The translations under genes and the position numbers were made by a program. 64,000 nucleotides of DNA from positions 62,001 through 126,000 of the forward strand of contig MU404126.1 in assembly GCA_022695795.1 (NCBI GenBank), written 5' to 3'. Below, one piece after another: positions 1 to 15,700 of this stretch. The stretch is from Biscogniauxia marginata (Eukaryota; Ascomycota; Sordariomycetes; Xylariales; Xylariaceae). The notes beneath the pieces were generated by a model. The model was not told where the DNA came from. It saw nothing but the letters and a program-made list of their open reading frames with translations, and made no database searches. Each line of letters opens with the position of its first letter. Positions within the stretch are counted from its first letter, which is position 1.

Positions 1-3000
1 CTTCAGTTCGGACCGGTGCATCAATGAGTATGCCGAGGTTATCTGGAACGCCGAGCCCCTTGCTGTCTAATCTCCGATTGGAAAGGGAGTCGTGAGCAGG
101 TCTCGTGAGCATCTGTGAGCATGATCGGATCCGGGGGGTTAGAGCACAGCCCTAGAAAACAGGACTCGGGAGAGGTTAGATTAGGAGCAATAGATTTGGT
201 TGTGCTTTGGTTTGTTTCTCAGCCTTGAGGGTTTCACGGAGCATACTAGTCACGTCTATGAGAAGAGTATGATGGACAATGAATAGCAAATTCAAGTATC
301 GTCATATAACTATCACTTGCATATGTGGATGTAGGCATGTGCGTAGTATAACTACTACGGAAGCTCACGCCATCTACTAAACGTTGAAACGTGCTATGAA
401 GATGAAACGGCATAGAGAGGTGTCTGCCTTTATTAGCGCCGTCGTGAAACACGTTGGAATTTACCGAAGTTCACTTATATAATACCGTACCGCATGTAGT
501 TGCTCTGATTGAATACTATGCCTGTACATACTGTGTATGTACTCAAGAAAATGATTATCATACTAAAGCAGACTATACTGTACTTTGGGCTACTTGTATC
601 GCCGTAAGCAGGACGGCTACGAGACGAGGATGTGAAGATAGCCCGGCTAGCCTGAAAGTACCGAGAAGTAGACGAATCCCCCATCCCATCCTTTTCGTCA
701 TTCCTAAAACACTTAACTTATTCATTTCATACCTATGTAAGCCTTTCATTTTTATACTTCTGAAAAAAAAAATTCAAAATTATTCTATTCAACGTCTTAG
801 GTACCTCACTAATAAGTCAAGCCAGCTCTATGTGATAGGTTGTTACAGAGAGATAATGTATGTATGAATATTGCTCGTCTGGCTATGCTAGGCTTGGTAA
901 TATATATATTATATTGCCGTGGTTACTTAATGGATATGCATAGGTGAAATATGTTTATTCTGAACGTTGGTCTGGTCTGAGTGATGGGGATAAGAAGCTG
1001 TTATGAGGATATACAATTGGGGACAGAGTTTTGGGGCGGGCTCTATTTCGTAATAATAAAAAGGGGCAGGGGGCACACATCAGCAGTTACTTAGACTAAC
1101 CATAGTCTGTCTAGACGTGCTATTCTTCCTACTATTTCTTTCTTTTGTCTTCTTTTATGTTATTTATATTCATGGTAGACGCCCTGGTGGACAATATATA
1201 TATACTCCTTTCCCACAAAGTATACTCAAATTTTTCACGTCAGGTGTTCTACCACATGCGAGATGATTTCTGTGGGTGTCAAGCTGAACATGCTGAGTAG
1301 ACCTGGCTGGTATACGGGCAGACCAGTTGCAGCTTATCTATATGCATTCGTAGATGCCCAAAATTGATGCTATCGGTACAGGGATGATAACAGCCAACCC
1401 CTTCAAGCTTGAGTCAAGATCGATCTTCAGGGTCCTCCTCCCCCAGAGTGGTCATCACCGTCGCCGACTTGTGTTGATAGCTGATTGGGGGGGTTCGGGG
1501 ATGTCTATCAGGGGATAATTACTCTATTGGAGGTTGATCAGTTTCTATTTTTGACATGGCAATGCCGAAATGTGTTGCTAGAAACTGAAAATGTACCTTG
1601 CCCATGTTACACCAAGTTACAGTCATTAAATAGGTAGCCTACATGTTTTCACCGGTTACAGATAGGTGAGGTCCCTGAGTAAGGTTACTTTGGTACTTAC
1701 CTTAGTAACTGCAGGTTGACGCTGCCGGGTTCGCTGCCACGGTAGTAGTGACATGACGTCATATCTGTCACCGGGTTTCCCTGATAGCCCTGGATCTTGC
1801 TTTGTGTAAGGTTCAGATTCACGACGTCGGCATCCAGGAGCGAACGCTCCGGGGTTTGATGTAGGATTTTGACGCATCATCAAACTTCCATGCGGGTCAT
1901 CTTTTGGTACTGCTAGCCTCGTCATTGGTTGTCCTTGATAATCTGTACAGCAGCAGTAGCAGCAGCATGTAAGAAACCCCCTACAGAAACATTCACACAT
2001 CCCCGCACTAACGAAGGATATGGATTGTGGAAGTTCAAGAAATGTAAAGCTTCTCCCTGGCAGTGAGATAAGTATATACCTACCTAAGGTAGTATGTGCA
2101 TCGTGGAGCTTACATCGGCTCGGCTCTGAGGTTGAGGACAACCAGACCACCGCTAGTTGACCGCTTGGAAACAGTTAAAGCGCAAATCGAATGATTCCGT
2201 ACCTACAAGCAAAAGCCATGGGAATAAAAGGGAATCCGTCACGAGCTCTTTTAAGCATACAAAAAGGGACAAGGGGTGAGGCCAAACAAATCGGCGATTC
2301 AGCACTCGGAGCTCGATTGTCGGCTAAATCTGAGAAGGTGAAGGATATCGGAACCCTGGTCGCAGCACTTGGTCGCTTGCCCTTTTTCAGATGCCCTGTA
2401 GGGGGAAGACCAATGGCGAACCTTTGGGGCCAGTGCCAAGGGGTCAGACAGGAAATCTGGACTCATGAGGAAAGGGCCGCGAAATCGAATTGCCCCTCAT
2501 CCCCCCCCCTCCCCCGTCCAATGACAAGGGTCCACTAAACTACTACTACGGAGGGGCTGAGGGGCATTTCTTTTTTCCATGTTTGAGAAACGAAAAGCTA
2601 GGTACCTACCAAAGGATGTCACAGCAATGACGTCATCGGCCCTTTTGGAAAGGGACGAGAGACGACAGGACGAAACAACATTTTCATTGGCTACATATTT
2701 CTAGTGGTATATGCTGCCATAGGATCGGGTACCTAAGTATCCAAAGGGTCCGCACTACTTGCGAGATATTCACATACCTACCTAGTACCTATGTACTGAA
2801 GCCCTATCGCGAAGTAATGGAGGTACCTGACTAAGGTTAGTGTTAGATAGGATGGACATCCAGAGTTTCTTCTAGGTTAGGTTTGTAGAGTTTTCAACGA
2901 ACTGCCTAAGACTCTGGCCTAGACAATGCTAATGCTCAGAGTAGGTAGGTAACGTATACTCTTTTTTTCTTACCCATGATAGGACCTTGTCCGGGGACAG

Positions 3001-4885
3001 ACGTGCGTACCGACTGCATAAAGAACAACATTGGCTATTATCGGCCTACCATCTAACCTGGGTAGCAAGTCCTAGGAAGCATCTGATGATACCTGCATGC
3101 CTCGGGACCATCTGCCAATCTGCTGTGCGTGAATCACATCAAGATTGTCTATCGCCTGCTTTTACATACTACATACTACTAGTAAGTCAGGCCGCAGGTG
3201 TCAAAAAGGCCCCGGCGGAACACACGGACTGTGAGTTTAGAAATACCCTGCTTCGTCCATCTCAACTTTCTTCAGACTATATCAAACCTAACTTGCGGCC
3301 TAAGCGACATCCGACCTATCTAACCTACAATATCTCACTCATCCAGAGCCTGGCTAGTCAGGGCCCGCATTCCTACCCTGTAACTAACTCTTGGACTAGC
3401 TGTCAAGAGGCTTTCTGATACATAGTAGATATAGCCTTGGCGGGACGACCCTCGTCATACACAGATCCTACATAGGTATCAACCCAGTTGGATCTCTCGT
3501 GCACACCACCTCGGGACGCTCGTACCAACGGACAACGGCAAGAGATCGACACGTTTCTAGGCACATCCACGTGCGATCGATAGCAATTTTCAGGCCAACT
3601 CACGGCATTTCTCCTAATTCCCATCTACGACAAACCAAGTTTCCAGCCGACATTGGGTTTGCCAGTGGTGATATCCATGTGGATGACGAGTGAGCGCCTA
3701 ACTTCACTTTACTCTGAGACCCTCCCCTCCCCCCCTTTTCAAAGAGTTATGTCTACCTGAATATCGATGTTTTTATTGCACTGGTCCATATTGTAAAGCA
3801 CAATAGAGGTCTTGAGGGAAGAACTATTTACCTACCCAGTTTCTTTACCCAGATGCTTTATATCCTTTCTTTACTTATACTGGTCCCCTTTATTAAGAAT
3901 TTGGTGAATCGAGTGTACCTAACTTTAGGTAGGCTAAAGCAACGTCACGTCTTCTATACACAGCATCGGAGCCTGACTTTGCACAACGCAACTCTATAAG
4001 CTAGGCAAGCCTGCCACTCATTGATCTGTGCTTTCATACTTGGACGATTACGCTTCCCAGCTTGACCAACCTAACAATTGGCAAACTCGGTGCTGACCAA
4101 CGCATTAAATACACACATAGTGCATAAAACAACGGGTACGGGGACCGTGTTACATACAATCGAAAGGACTATCGGGTAACTCAAGCCTGGCTGTTGAACT
4201 TATTGGTGGGTCAATTCTCTCGCCGGTAGGTTAGGTAGGTACCTGGGTACATACGTGCTTCACATGCACTAGTTTAGTCGGTTTATCCTCTAACAACCCG
4301 CTAACAGGAGAAGGTACTGCCACGTCCCACCACCTTTAGGTACCTAACGGTTCAAGCTCAGAGCCCGGGCGCGAAGTCGCATAACCCAGAACCCATAGCA
4401 CACGGCACTTACTAGACTAGGGGCGGTACCTACAATACGTCCATACATATCGCATTTGCATGTACCATTTTCCCGATCGCGATCGCCACTAGGGACCACC
4501 TTCGAATCGCCATTCTCTGTGTGGAAGAACCTTATCCACAGCCCAACCCGAATCGAAAATTCCTGTTATCCCTCCCCATTCCTGCTTTCCCATCATTACC
4601 GATTCCCATTCACCGTCCCGACTGAGACAAAAAAATTATTACCTGTTCCCCCTCGCCCGTCCTTCTCTTAGGTATTTTCCCGAAAAGAGAGACAGACACA
4701 GAGAGAAAGCTCTTTTAGCTATCAAGGGATTTTGCCCAAGCTGCCCCTCGTTCGATAGCGCCCACCCTTGTTCCATCACGCTATTTTCCGACTCCTCTCT
4801 CCTTTTCCCTCCGTCACGACAGGCGTATTGTCTTCCTCTCTACCACACGCAAACATCACGTCGGCGCCCTGCCTTACAAGTCACA
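1..4885. other. Gene-free stretch and hog1 upstream region
   Basis: I find no supportable gene here. The open frames are short, show no recognisable domain and have no consistent splice pattern. The longest (164 codons, minus strand, 1656-2150) contains a cysteine run that comes from a CAG-type repeat near 1950-1970. AGGTA/TACCT words recur (for example 2602-2612, 2777-2796 and 4227-4250). The last 450 bases are pyrimidine-rich with purine-rich islands and probably form the promoter and 5' leader of the MAP kinase gene. No transcript evidence is available. Confidence 0.6.
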
Positions 4886-6535
<1,650 letters not shown>

Positions 6536-9500
6536 GAGATTGATGTGTTTACATCTTTAGACCGGTTCTCTAGACAAAAGAAAAGAAAAAAAGATTCTCT
6601 ACAAACCAGCAAGGATACCATTACTGAAGTACTACCGAAAAAACCATGTCTTAGGTTTACAGGGCTGAATTGATTTTTCTTTTTGGGGTTTTTTCCGGCG
6701 TTACGAGAAGGGTATTAGGTGGGCAGGAGGGCGGACGGCCTTTCATGATGTTTTCGACAGAACCGAGAATATCATCCATGACTGTGGAACGGGGAAACAA
6801 GTGTGAGAATATACAAAGGGGCATTGCGTATGCCGGATGACATTGAATAGCGGTTAGCCTATGCGGGTGGTAATAAAAAGCATGGGGCCGAATCGAGGGG
6901 TTACTGTATCTGAAAGTTGGGCAAGTGAGAGACGCATGATAACAAGGTCAACAGAACGGATCCACTGGTTGTTGGTTAGCGGTGGGCGATGACTACAGCT
7001 AGATCCAAATCGCTGCGCATTCGGCAGCAAGGGAAAGGTGGGAGGGCTTTTGTCTCTAGTTCTTACATGCTAGACTGGCGAGAAGGATAAGGCTAGGGAT
7101 GAGAGAAATAATGAAACCAGTATTTGCAGTCCGGCGTTTAGCTTATATGTCTTGTTTCTATACGGATCATCTAACAGTCATTGGTATTGGGATAAAGAGA
7201 CGTGTCAAAGTCTCAATGGATCTCGTTCGGTTCACGGTTTGAGATGTTTTGTTGAGCTCTTTGGATATGCCCTCCTCGTTGAGTTAGGAGAGTGAAATTT
7301 AACAACAAGCATATAAAATAACTATTACAACTCTAAGGAATCACCCGAGGGCATTGCCGGACTTGATTGAGTGCCTGTATATGTCTAGCCACGGACCTTA
7401 TAATCATGGTGACGAAAAGGGGCTTTCTGGCACAACTAGGCCATATAAGGACTTGTTTCTTACATGCTTCAGGCCTGTGTGACAGAAAGCTATTACAGAC
7501 TCGTTAAATGTCACAAGAGGGATTTTGTATTAGGATATGTTGATATAGTAGCCTTCGAGAGATCGAGGTATCATAGCTCGCCTATTGCTTACCTATATCC
7601 CATGTCTCGTGGGTATTTCAAGAAAGCGCCCCCCCCCCCCTTTTTTTTTTCCCCGGTCCGTCCACTCCCGGAAACAAATTTTGATTCCTCGACTAGGTTC
7701 ATCGTCTTCCTGTTTACTGCGAACCAGGCAACAATATAGTAACAGATAGAGCACCCACTTGCCGAAATATCCAATAAGTGCGAAGAAGAAAAGGGCGTAA
7801 CGGTTTAAACGTCCTCCTCCTCCTCCGCGGCAACTAAAATAAACCTAGCTTTGTTCTAAGAACGAGAACTGGAGTCTGGATATCATGTCTAATATATATA
7901 TAGGTAGGTACGTATGTATATTTCTTCTGTAGGGGTTACTGACAATACATTTGGTGGTTTGACGTAAAAAGGGGGGATGTAGAAGCTGCGGAAATCGTGA
8001 ACTTTGGCTTAGGTTAGTGATGCACCAGAACACTACGACCCGGGCCACGACGATGCCGAGTCACGGTATACCACCGTCCTTAAGAAACCCTCTCGCAGAG
8101 ATCCGGCCTTGTCCCTCCATGTTCTGCGGTATTGGCGACGCCCGTCATCTATTGCATACTATACGAAGTTGCGCAGCGAGAAGTTTGGAGATGGACCTAC
8201 TCGCACGCATATATATATCATGCTACTCATACGTCTGTCTTATTTGGCTCGTCGAGGTAGAAGATATTTATTCTGTTGCTTGCCTCTAGTAGGGAATAGT
8301 AGTGATAGTGGTGGTAGGTTCAACAAGACTATTTCATTTATCTTTGATCTTATTATTAGTGGCTGCCTAGGTAGGTAATCCACCTTATACTCGAGCCTCC
8401 ATTTCTGCAAGATGGTTTAGGGAGAACGTTGCAGAGTTCGGTACAGAGCACGCTAACTAGGGTCATGAGCCGAGGGGTGATTTATGGCTTGACCCCATCC
8501 CACTCAACGTAGATATTCCCGTCACAGAGGGTGTCAGGGTCGATACGATTCGGCCTCAAGAGGTCAAGAGGTTGAACGTGGCTACTACAACCACCCCCTC
8601 CCCTCCCCCCTACAGTCCCAGGAGGCGATTATGGCTATTGTATTGACATTATGTACGTCAAAGATGACATATTAGGACGTATTGGCGCGGCATATCGCCC
8701 GTTAATAGGCAGGTGACGTTTTGTTTTTTGTCTTATTTCTTCCCCTTTTCTCTTTTTTGCCCCCTTTCCTCTGCATCTCAGGCTCCAACATTTCCCCCCT
8801 CCCACGTGGTATAAACGCATCCGGCTACGGATGTGTAGCATAGTTTGTGACGTACCCCAAGTTTCTTAGGCTAGATATCATAAAGAAGAGTATAGGAAAA
8901 GGCTTGTGGTGCGTTTACGTGCCTTTGAGGGCTTCATCTACGTATGGAGAGACATGTAGGGAGCAGAGGGGGTTTATGAGGTACGTGAGTTGAGAGGCTC
9001 CCAGTGTTAGCGATAGATGTTACCCGAATTTACGTCAGGCTAGCCGACGAGCGGGTGGAATATATCATAGTTCTTGAGAAGGTCCTGTATAGGGGGTTCG
9101 CTGACGTGTATGGTGTTCACTTAGGTCATTGTTAGCTACTTCTTGTATTGTGACTTGGTGAGATAGATACGTGGAATATCAAGATAAGTTAAGTTCTTCT
9201 AGATGGGGTAGGCGCAGTGTAGACCGACTATACTGTACCGTATCTGCATGTTTCTTGGTTGCCGTACGTTGCGAAATGACTCCATGAAAATCTGGGCTAA
9301 GCACTACGTTCTCAGGCCCAAGATCACAATGTACAATTAGCCCCTTGGATTCTGTCATTAAGTTACAGAAATGACGAAATTGACAAGTGTGAGGGCTCGT
9401 GGTGTGATATTGAAAACTCCTAAGGTTAGCTCAGCATTGGGATGTGCCTCGAACGAAGCTTCTGGCCATTCCATTCACCACCACCTCCTCTTCTCCTTCT

Positions 9501-12489
9501 TATTTCTCTCTAGCTTCTGGATTTTCTGGAAACTATCAACTATTCTTGCTTCGCGCACTCCTCGTGTAGTTTTATCGTAAGGAGCTTGTTGAGGTGTATC
9601 AGACGACAAGGTTGTAAAATCAGACCCCTTTTTCTCGCAGTTATGCCCCGTTCCCAAAAGAAGAAGTAAGTAGTATCCTTCTGTCTTAGACCGTATGTGG
9701 TATTCCTGAATGACAGCTCCCAATAAACAACTAGGTTAGTCGCTATATCGAATCTTTCACCTCGACTGCCTACCTACTTGGCGTTACTAAATAGACAACT
9801 CCTATGTGACCCCGGCCCGTACACCACTCCGGAGCAGGAAGCTCAGTTACGATGATCGAAACAAAACACAACGGACCTTATCCGTAACGCGTGCCGGATT
9901 ACTGTAAATATATAGATACTCAGGCTACCAGATTACTTCCGCCCAATCGAAGGCCCTTACCTCGCCGGTTTATTCATGCATGCTACGGTATGTAGGGGGA
10001 GGGGTGGCGACCCAAGCTTCCTAAGGTGGAGGGAAGATTCGTTACAGAATACGTAATGCAGCTGTAGGACGACGAGTGCACGTGGCAAAGATGAGCTCGG
10101 GTGCCGTCGCTTCTATAGATGAAACAATGTCACTTGACTGGAAAGGAACCATCGAAAACCATGAGGCGAGTGACGCGGAGAGGGAAAGGGAGAGTATGAT
10201 GGTGGTAGCCCTGATCCTGGTAGACGGCATTGCCCCTGAATTGTAGTCTATTGTACTTCTAAAGCGTCGTAGTGTTCCTACATACCAAGCGATAGAACTA
10301 AGTTTATAGCTATAAGAGCCTCCCCCTGAGCTCCGGACTATACGCCCAAAAGTGACTAACATGGGCCATTTGCAGGATTTAACTATGGTAAAGGACATCG
10401 TATCATCATCTGGCATCATTTATTCCGACCTCAACAGAGATAGACAGTACCATATCTGTATTTGTGGGCAAATTTCTTCTCGGGGATTACGCCGTCGTTC
10501 ATGGACATGTTCCTACTTGGCATTCCTTGGGCTGCATAAGTCTATCATCGGATATAAAGGAGCCGAACTTATGAAAAGGTAAGGCTTGGATATTCTGGAT
10601 ATTTCTTAAGGGTCCCCTTCACTTAAAAGCCGCTCCGGCGGTAGGTTCTACGGGAAGAGAGCGCTCTCATAGGCACTCTTCGAAAATCGATGCTCTGTAT
10701 GGTTCAGCTGCCAGATTCTCGCTTCGTATTAGGTACGTGTCGTATAGCCTTGCCTAGTTACTTGTCCTTTATAAGTAGTAGGGCTGTAATTCTCTTCCCC
10801 TATCTTGCATACCTGCCTATGTAAGCTCAAGTAAACTCACGAACATCTAGTTAGTCGAATTGTGCCCTGTTACGGAAACAATGACTGCAGACTGCGTTCC
10901 AACCTATATGCATGGTGCTTTCGTAATCATGGCTGTCGTAGGCCTTTTCATTGAATAAGTATGTTTACAAAGACAACTTACACTAGAGCTCTCTCTTGCA
11001 GTTGGGCTATCATATTAATAATAGTGGAACATAAGACTTACTACGCTCCTTTCCGGTTCAGGAGAGGAGATCGCAGCCATCCAAGGCCAGGGCCCTTAGC
11101 TTACCTACGCCTAGCCAAGAGGTACGGACTAAACTGATGACGGTGGTGATCCTCCTCCTCCCACCCTCCGATGACAATACTTGCGACGACTATATATCTT
11201 AGTTGCAGCAAGATGGAAAATGGGAGGGTTAAGATAAGCTCAGCAGTAGTAGCATTGCTAATGTTCTCGGCAACGCAGGCAATCGAGTGCTTAGCGGGCT
11301 AGCTAAGTAACTTATTGTGGGCTTTCTATCATGAATTCTACCAATAGAAATGATGTTTCCTACACGGCATGACCTCCGGATGATGAGTATGATCTTGGAT
11401 TCTCATAATGCTAAGCCGTGTCAGGCCTGTCTACATCTTGGTCAACTGCGGAAAAGGGGGGAGGGGGGTGGTGGTGATCTTCGAGATGACTTGGCGCGGA
11501 CGGGTGAAGACGGGGCCATCATCTTTTACGGCGTTTTCATTAGGTATTTCCCTTAAGCGTGACATATTATCGGCACTAGAAAGCTGCAAACAAGTTTCTA
11601 GAAACCTGCAGGGGCGATGGCAAGGCTCTTTTTCTTTTTCTTTTCTTTTTTTTATTTATTTATTCTTTCGTCTCTTTCACGGCCATCTGACCATGGGCTG
11701 CGTGGGTACCTGGTCTCGACAGGTATTCCCCGTATTAAAGAGGGTTTATGTATGTAAAGTATATGTATGAAATACGAATGTGGATGTCGATCAGCGAGCC
11801 TCATTCGGTTCAGTTCGCCGAATGCACGATAATAACGGGGCCTGCGTCTGGATGTCGCTCGGAAACGTGACGAGAGGAACGCCGGATTGCCGTGTCGGGC
11901 GAGTTTAGATCGTTAGTCAGAGCTTATTACCTCAAGAGAGACGGGGAAAAAAGTAGGCTTATGCGATGGAACCATAGGCGGACGTTCGCAGAGCGTAATG
12001 CTGCTTTATGATGGGACTAAGAGCCTGGTTATAGTAGGTGATAACCGTTGTGGTTCCTGAATTGCAACTCTTTCTCTTCGAGGTTTTTTTTTTCTTGTCA
12101 TAAGCTGTCGACTTATTGGATGGCAGATAAGTAACCTTATGTGACTCCAGACTGACGTCTTTGGATATAACCTCTCTGGCGACGACTATTCTCGTCGTCA
12201 CGAAGAACTCTGTACGCCCATATCGAGTTCCCACCATCTTTTACCAACTACTCGGTGTGCTGAGCTGTCACTCATGCACTCCAGTTTTTTCTCTGTGCCA
12301 CTACTTGCCTTTCCTGGACAATCGTTTTCATCGACGTGCATGATGGAAAACGCTCGTGGCTGAAATGCTTTACGGGCTAGGTGAACTCTAACTCTCACTC
12401 ATTTTTCTTTTTCTTTTTCTTTTTTTCGTCCTTTCGATTTGCGGAATTACTAACTAGTCGTTTTGCCTCTATTTGATCAGCTGCCAAGG
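6536..12489. other. Long gene-free stretch downstream of hog1
   Basis: The first several hundred bases are probably the hog1 3' UTR. Beyond that I see no gene. Open frames are short, overlap on both strands and lack recognisable domains. A poly-C/poly-T junction lies at 7629-7653 and CT-rich or T-rich tracts lie at 8720-8765, 11630-11660 and 12405-12428. From 12445 to 12480 the sequence resembles the 3' end of an intron (ttactaac branch-like word, pyrimidine tract, atcag). Confidence 0.5.
7629..7653. repeat. Poly-C/poly-T homopolymer junction
   Basis: A run of about 12 C is followed directly by about 10 T and then CCCC. Low-complexity tract in intergenic DNA; the exact length is prone to sequencing error. 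Confidence 0.8.
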
Positions 12490-12741
12490 ATGACGGCGAC
12501 TCCTCCTTCGCCCAAGACGATGGATCATTGGGAGTTTGTGTCTCTTCCCCTCACCCTCCCCAGCTCTCTTGACGAATCCGAGTAAACAACGCCCGATACT
12601 TCCGCGTGCCGTTTCAAGTCTTCCAGAAGCTCTCTAATGTTACTATGATTCGCTATCAGGAGTGCTCGGATACCTGGCAGCAGCAACAAGTTGCGGGGGT
12701 TCGAGACCGTGCTGCGAAGCCTGCGTAGCCCGCGTACATAA
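12490..12741 (+). CDS. Candidate small spliced ORF (57 aa), unrecognised
   Basis: I do not recognise this gene. An ATG at 12490 lies nine bases after an intron-like 3' end (branch-like ttactaac at 12447-12454, pyrimidine tract, atcag ending at 12480). The open frame runs unspliced to TAA at 12583-12585 (31 aa, containing DHWEFVSLPL). A GTAAAC donor at 12582 and an acceptor ending at 12659 would remove 78 nt and extend the frame to TAA at 12739-12741, giving 57 aa with a basic C-terminus (ETVLRSLRSPRT). Total coding length is 92 + 82 = 174 nt, in frame. It may instead be a short ORF in a noncoding transcript or the long leader of a downstream gene. There is no homology support. Confidence 0.25.
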
Positions 12742-15700
12742 GTGCAAGCGTTTAATCACTGTTGGTTACATCGTGCTACTGGTAGCTGCAGGGCTGCCGA
12801 CAGATCGACTATGTATGTACATACAAGCAACCTATAAATCAACAGTAGCCACGTACAGAGGCAGGCGAATCCGGGTTTTGCGTCATAGCGTACGAGCAAG
12901 ACTTTGTGTGATAGAACCCGAAACGGTTCTCTTGAGTAATCCTGATAAGGCGGCTGCATGAATATGTAGTAGACTCTCACTTGCAACATGGGGCATGTGA
13001 TGATGGTGGGTAAGGAGTCAAAAATGTCGCAAGCTGTGTGTATGTGCCGGGCCGCTTGGAAGCGCCCGAACACGATCTCTTGAAATTTCACTTCTTTCTC
13101 CCGAAAATTTCGCCCTTATCCCAAATTCGGACAAGGGGCAGGAAAGATTTCGTGGACCCTGCTGACCTTACCGAGCCCGCGGCACTCTTATGGGGCAACG
13201 GCGGCAAGGAGCTAGCTCGCCTGAGGATCAGAGTAAGAGATATATATGAAAACCGCGTTAGGGAGACTCCGTTGCCCACGGCGCCGATTGCCGGCTCTTG
13301 CGGCAGACGGGCATCTAGGCGTCTGTACATCTCATGAACATAATATGTCTGTATAGAAGGCCGGATTGTGCCGGAAAACTAGACCGGACCCGGAGCACTC
13401 ATTAACAACTACGTCCTCCAACTTTGTATCCATAAGAAGACCGAGAAGGAGGATTTCCTAGTAAAGAAACTAGGTACTGACTCATGATTAATGGAATCGT
13501 ATATTTCGGTCTCGTTTTGAGTATGGTGGTTTTATGTGTATTAATATACGTGTATACTGCTTTGGTTAAGCTGTAGAGACATTCTTCTCATCTAGGAACC
13601 CAAATGATAAAAACGAGGTAATGGAAACAATGTCCGGCTTATAACTAATTATAGGGCGCAAGTTGTTAATATACTGAGCTATACGAGAAACATTATTTTC
13701 TCTTTCGTCCTCGATAGTCCGAGGGGAATTTCCTGGTATAGCTGCCGGGGGCCACTGACCAACCTTCGATCGTGGCGGGCTGGAAATATAAAAAAGACCC
13801 CCGGAAATATGGCATAGCTGAGAGCCAGCCCGAGTCCCCACATTCTCTAGCTGCAGCATCACAAGCATCATCCTTACATAGGTAGCACGCTTCGGTTGGA
13901 AGCGTTTTTTATAATCCCTGCCCCATGGCTTGCTGGGGGAGGATGGCGCCCGAACTCTCCCCAGCCATTTGCTCGCGTGTAGGCCGAGGCCGTTCATCTA
14001 TCGAAAAACTTCATGTACAACAAACGACTGCCAATAATTAATTATCTTTTCAACTCGGGGGCGCTCGATCTTGCATACGCCCAGACTTTGGGAATTAAGT
14101 GACCTGGACACGAACACGACCATCAGGTAGAGATACAGTTTCGATTGGGGATCTCAAGACAGCCAGTACCTTGCATGTACACCAATACCACGGAGCTGAT
14201 ATAACCGGCTCCACTAGAGCTATGATACAAATTACCTACACTAACACCTGCATGGCCAGTATCCAAGCAGGGGTTAAACATGGGGGTGTGTACGATTACC
14301 CCATCCGGGCCATCAGTCCCATCGGTGGCCCCCCCCCTTCTTACCCACCGACGCCTCTTCCTCTCTAAATACAATTCGCCCGGGGGCGAAGAGGGGCTAG
14401 CAATGCAAGTTCGAGATACCTAGGTATTCATCTACGACTAGTACGGGTCAGGCAGTCAGGTAAAAATCACGAGTGGCCAAATGTTCATCATCGGAACACC
14501 TGGGCCCGTTCAAAAGGATATGTCTTATGTACAGGTGGAGGTTTTGTTGAAGCGCACGCAATGCCTACCTGACTCTTCCTTCTCGAGCGAGCTCTTGCTT
14601 ATGTCGCAAGACTCAAATCAAAAGAAACTGGACCAAAGAGGATGAAGACGAATGCGCGCATCTCATCTGCATTCTGTCGCATCAACCCACCAGGACGGAG
14701 TCGATGGCCCACCCTATCGCGATGCCCTAGCCGTCTAATCCGTGCAGCCCATGGTCCCGGCAGCAAGAGGAACTACCTACCTAGTAACTTAAGTACCTAA
14801 GGTATGCATGTTCCAACGCAGAGGCGACCATATTACGTCTTATTATAGACGTTGGCTGTGTGATAGATGCCCTCTTATAACGCAGTTACAGGGTGGTAGC
14901 CACGTAAACTCAGGTAACTTGATCGTCTCCTTGCGGCTGCCGGGTCTCGATAGACCCTTCGGACATGAATGAAAATAAGAAAAGAGTTACAAATGACATG
15001 CCCAATCATCATGGACATATTGTGCTGCATAACTCATCTTTTACATCCTGATATTTATCGTGCTAGCACCTATCGGGTATTGAGCTGTCCAATATACATA
15101 TACACATGACATGGCATGACATGACATATGTACATACAATATACACAATATATAAGCATGTATAAGTGATGTACCTTTGTAAGGATGAGCAGAGGGCCGT
15201 CTTGTTAGGCAGTGAGCGCTAGGTTTAGTATGTAGGATTTGGACTTGTCAGATTGATTATTCCCTGATCACCGTCCTAACCGTTCCCGAGACCACTATTA
15301 AAGGCGCAAAGTGGGAATTCCCCATCCCATGCTCAGCAAGCAAGCTCAGCTTTGCCATAAGAACTGAGGAGACCCCCACCCGACTTCTTCATTCTCCCAC
15401 ATTACAATCTCCAAGACTCACTTATCCGTTAGCATCTTTGACCCCATCGAAACGAACAAGAGATCTCTACCTGCCGCTGAGACCGATCTTGCATAAGGTA
15501 AGATTTAAACCTGGGTGTATCTCTTTCTTCTTGTTTCAGCCGTCTGTCTCGTTTCGTGATCGTGACAGCGTCTTTTTATATAGTCCTGTTCGAATAATCC
15601 AAGTTCATGCGCCCTGTTGACACACGTATTGCAGACCGAGCCGCGCAGAAGTACCTAGTCTGATACGAAGGCTTTATCCACCGTGCCGTCCAAGTTATCA

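Noticed and set aside
1656..2150. 164-codon minus-strand frame
   Set aside because: Cysteine run from a CAG-type repeat, no domain, no splice partner; treated as chance.
13566..13997. 143-codon minus-strand frame with an ATG
   Set aside because: No recognisable domain or flanking exon; frames of this length are expected by chance in 64 kb.
15105..15128. Repeat array as a CRISPR or centromere-type element
   Set aside because: Units are five bases and imperfect, with no spacers; an ordinary short tandem repeat.
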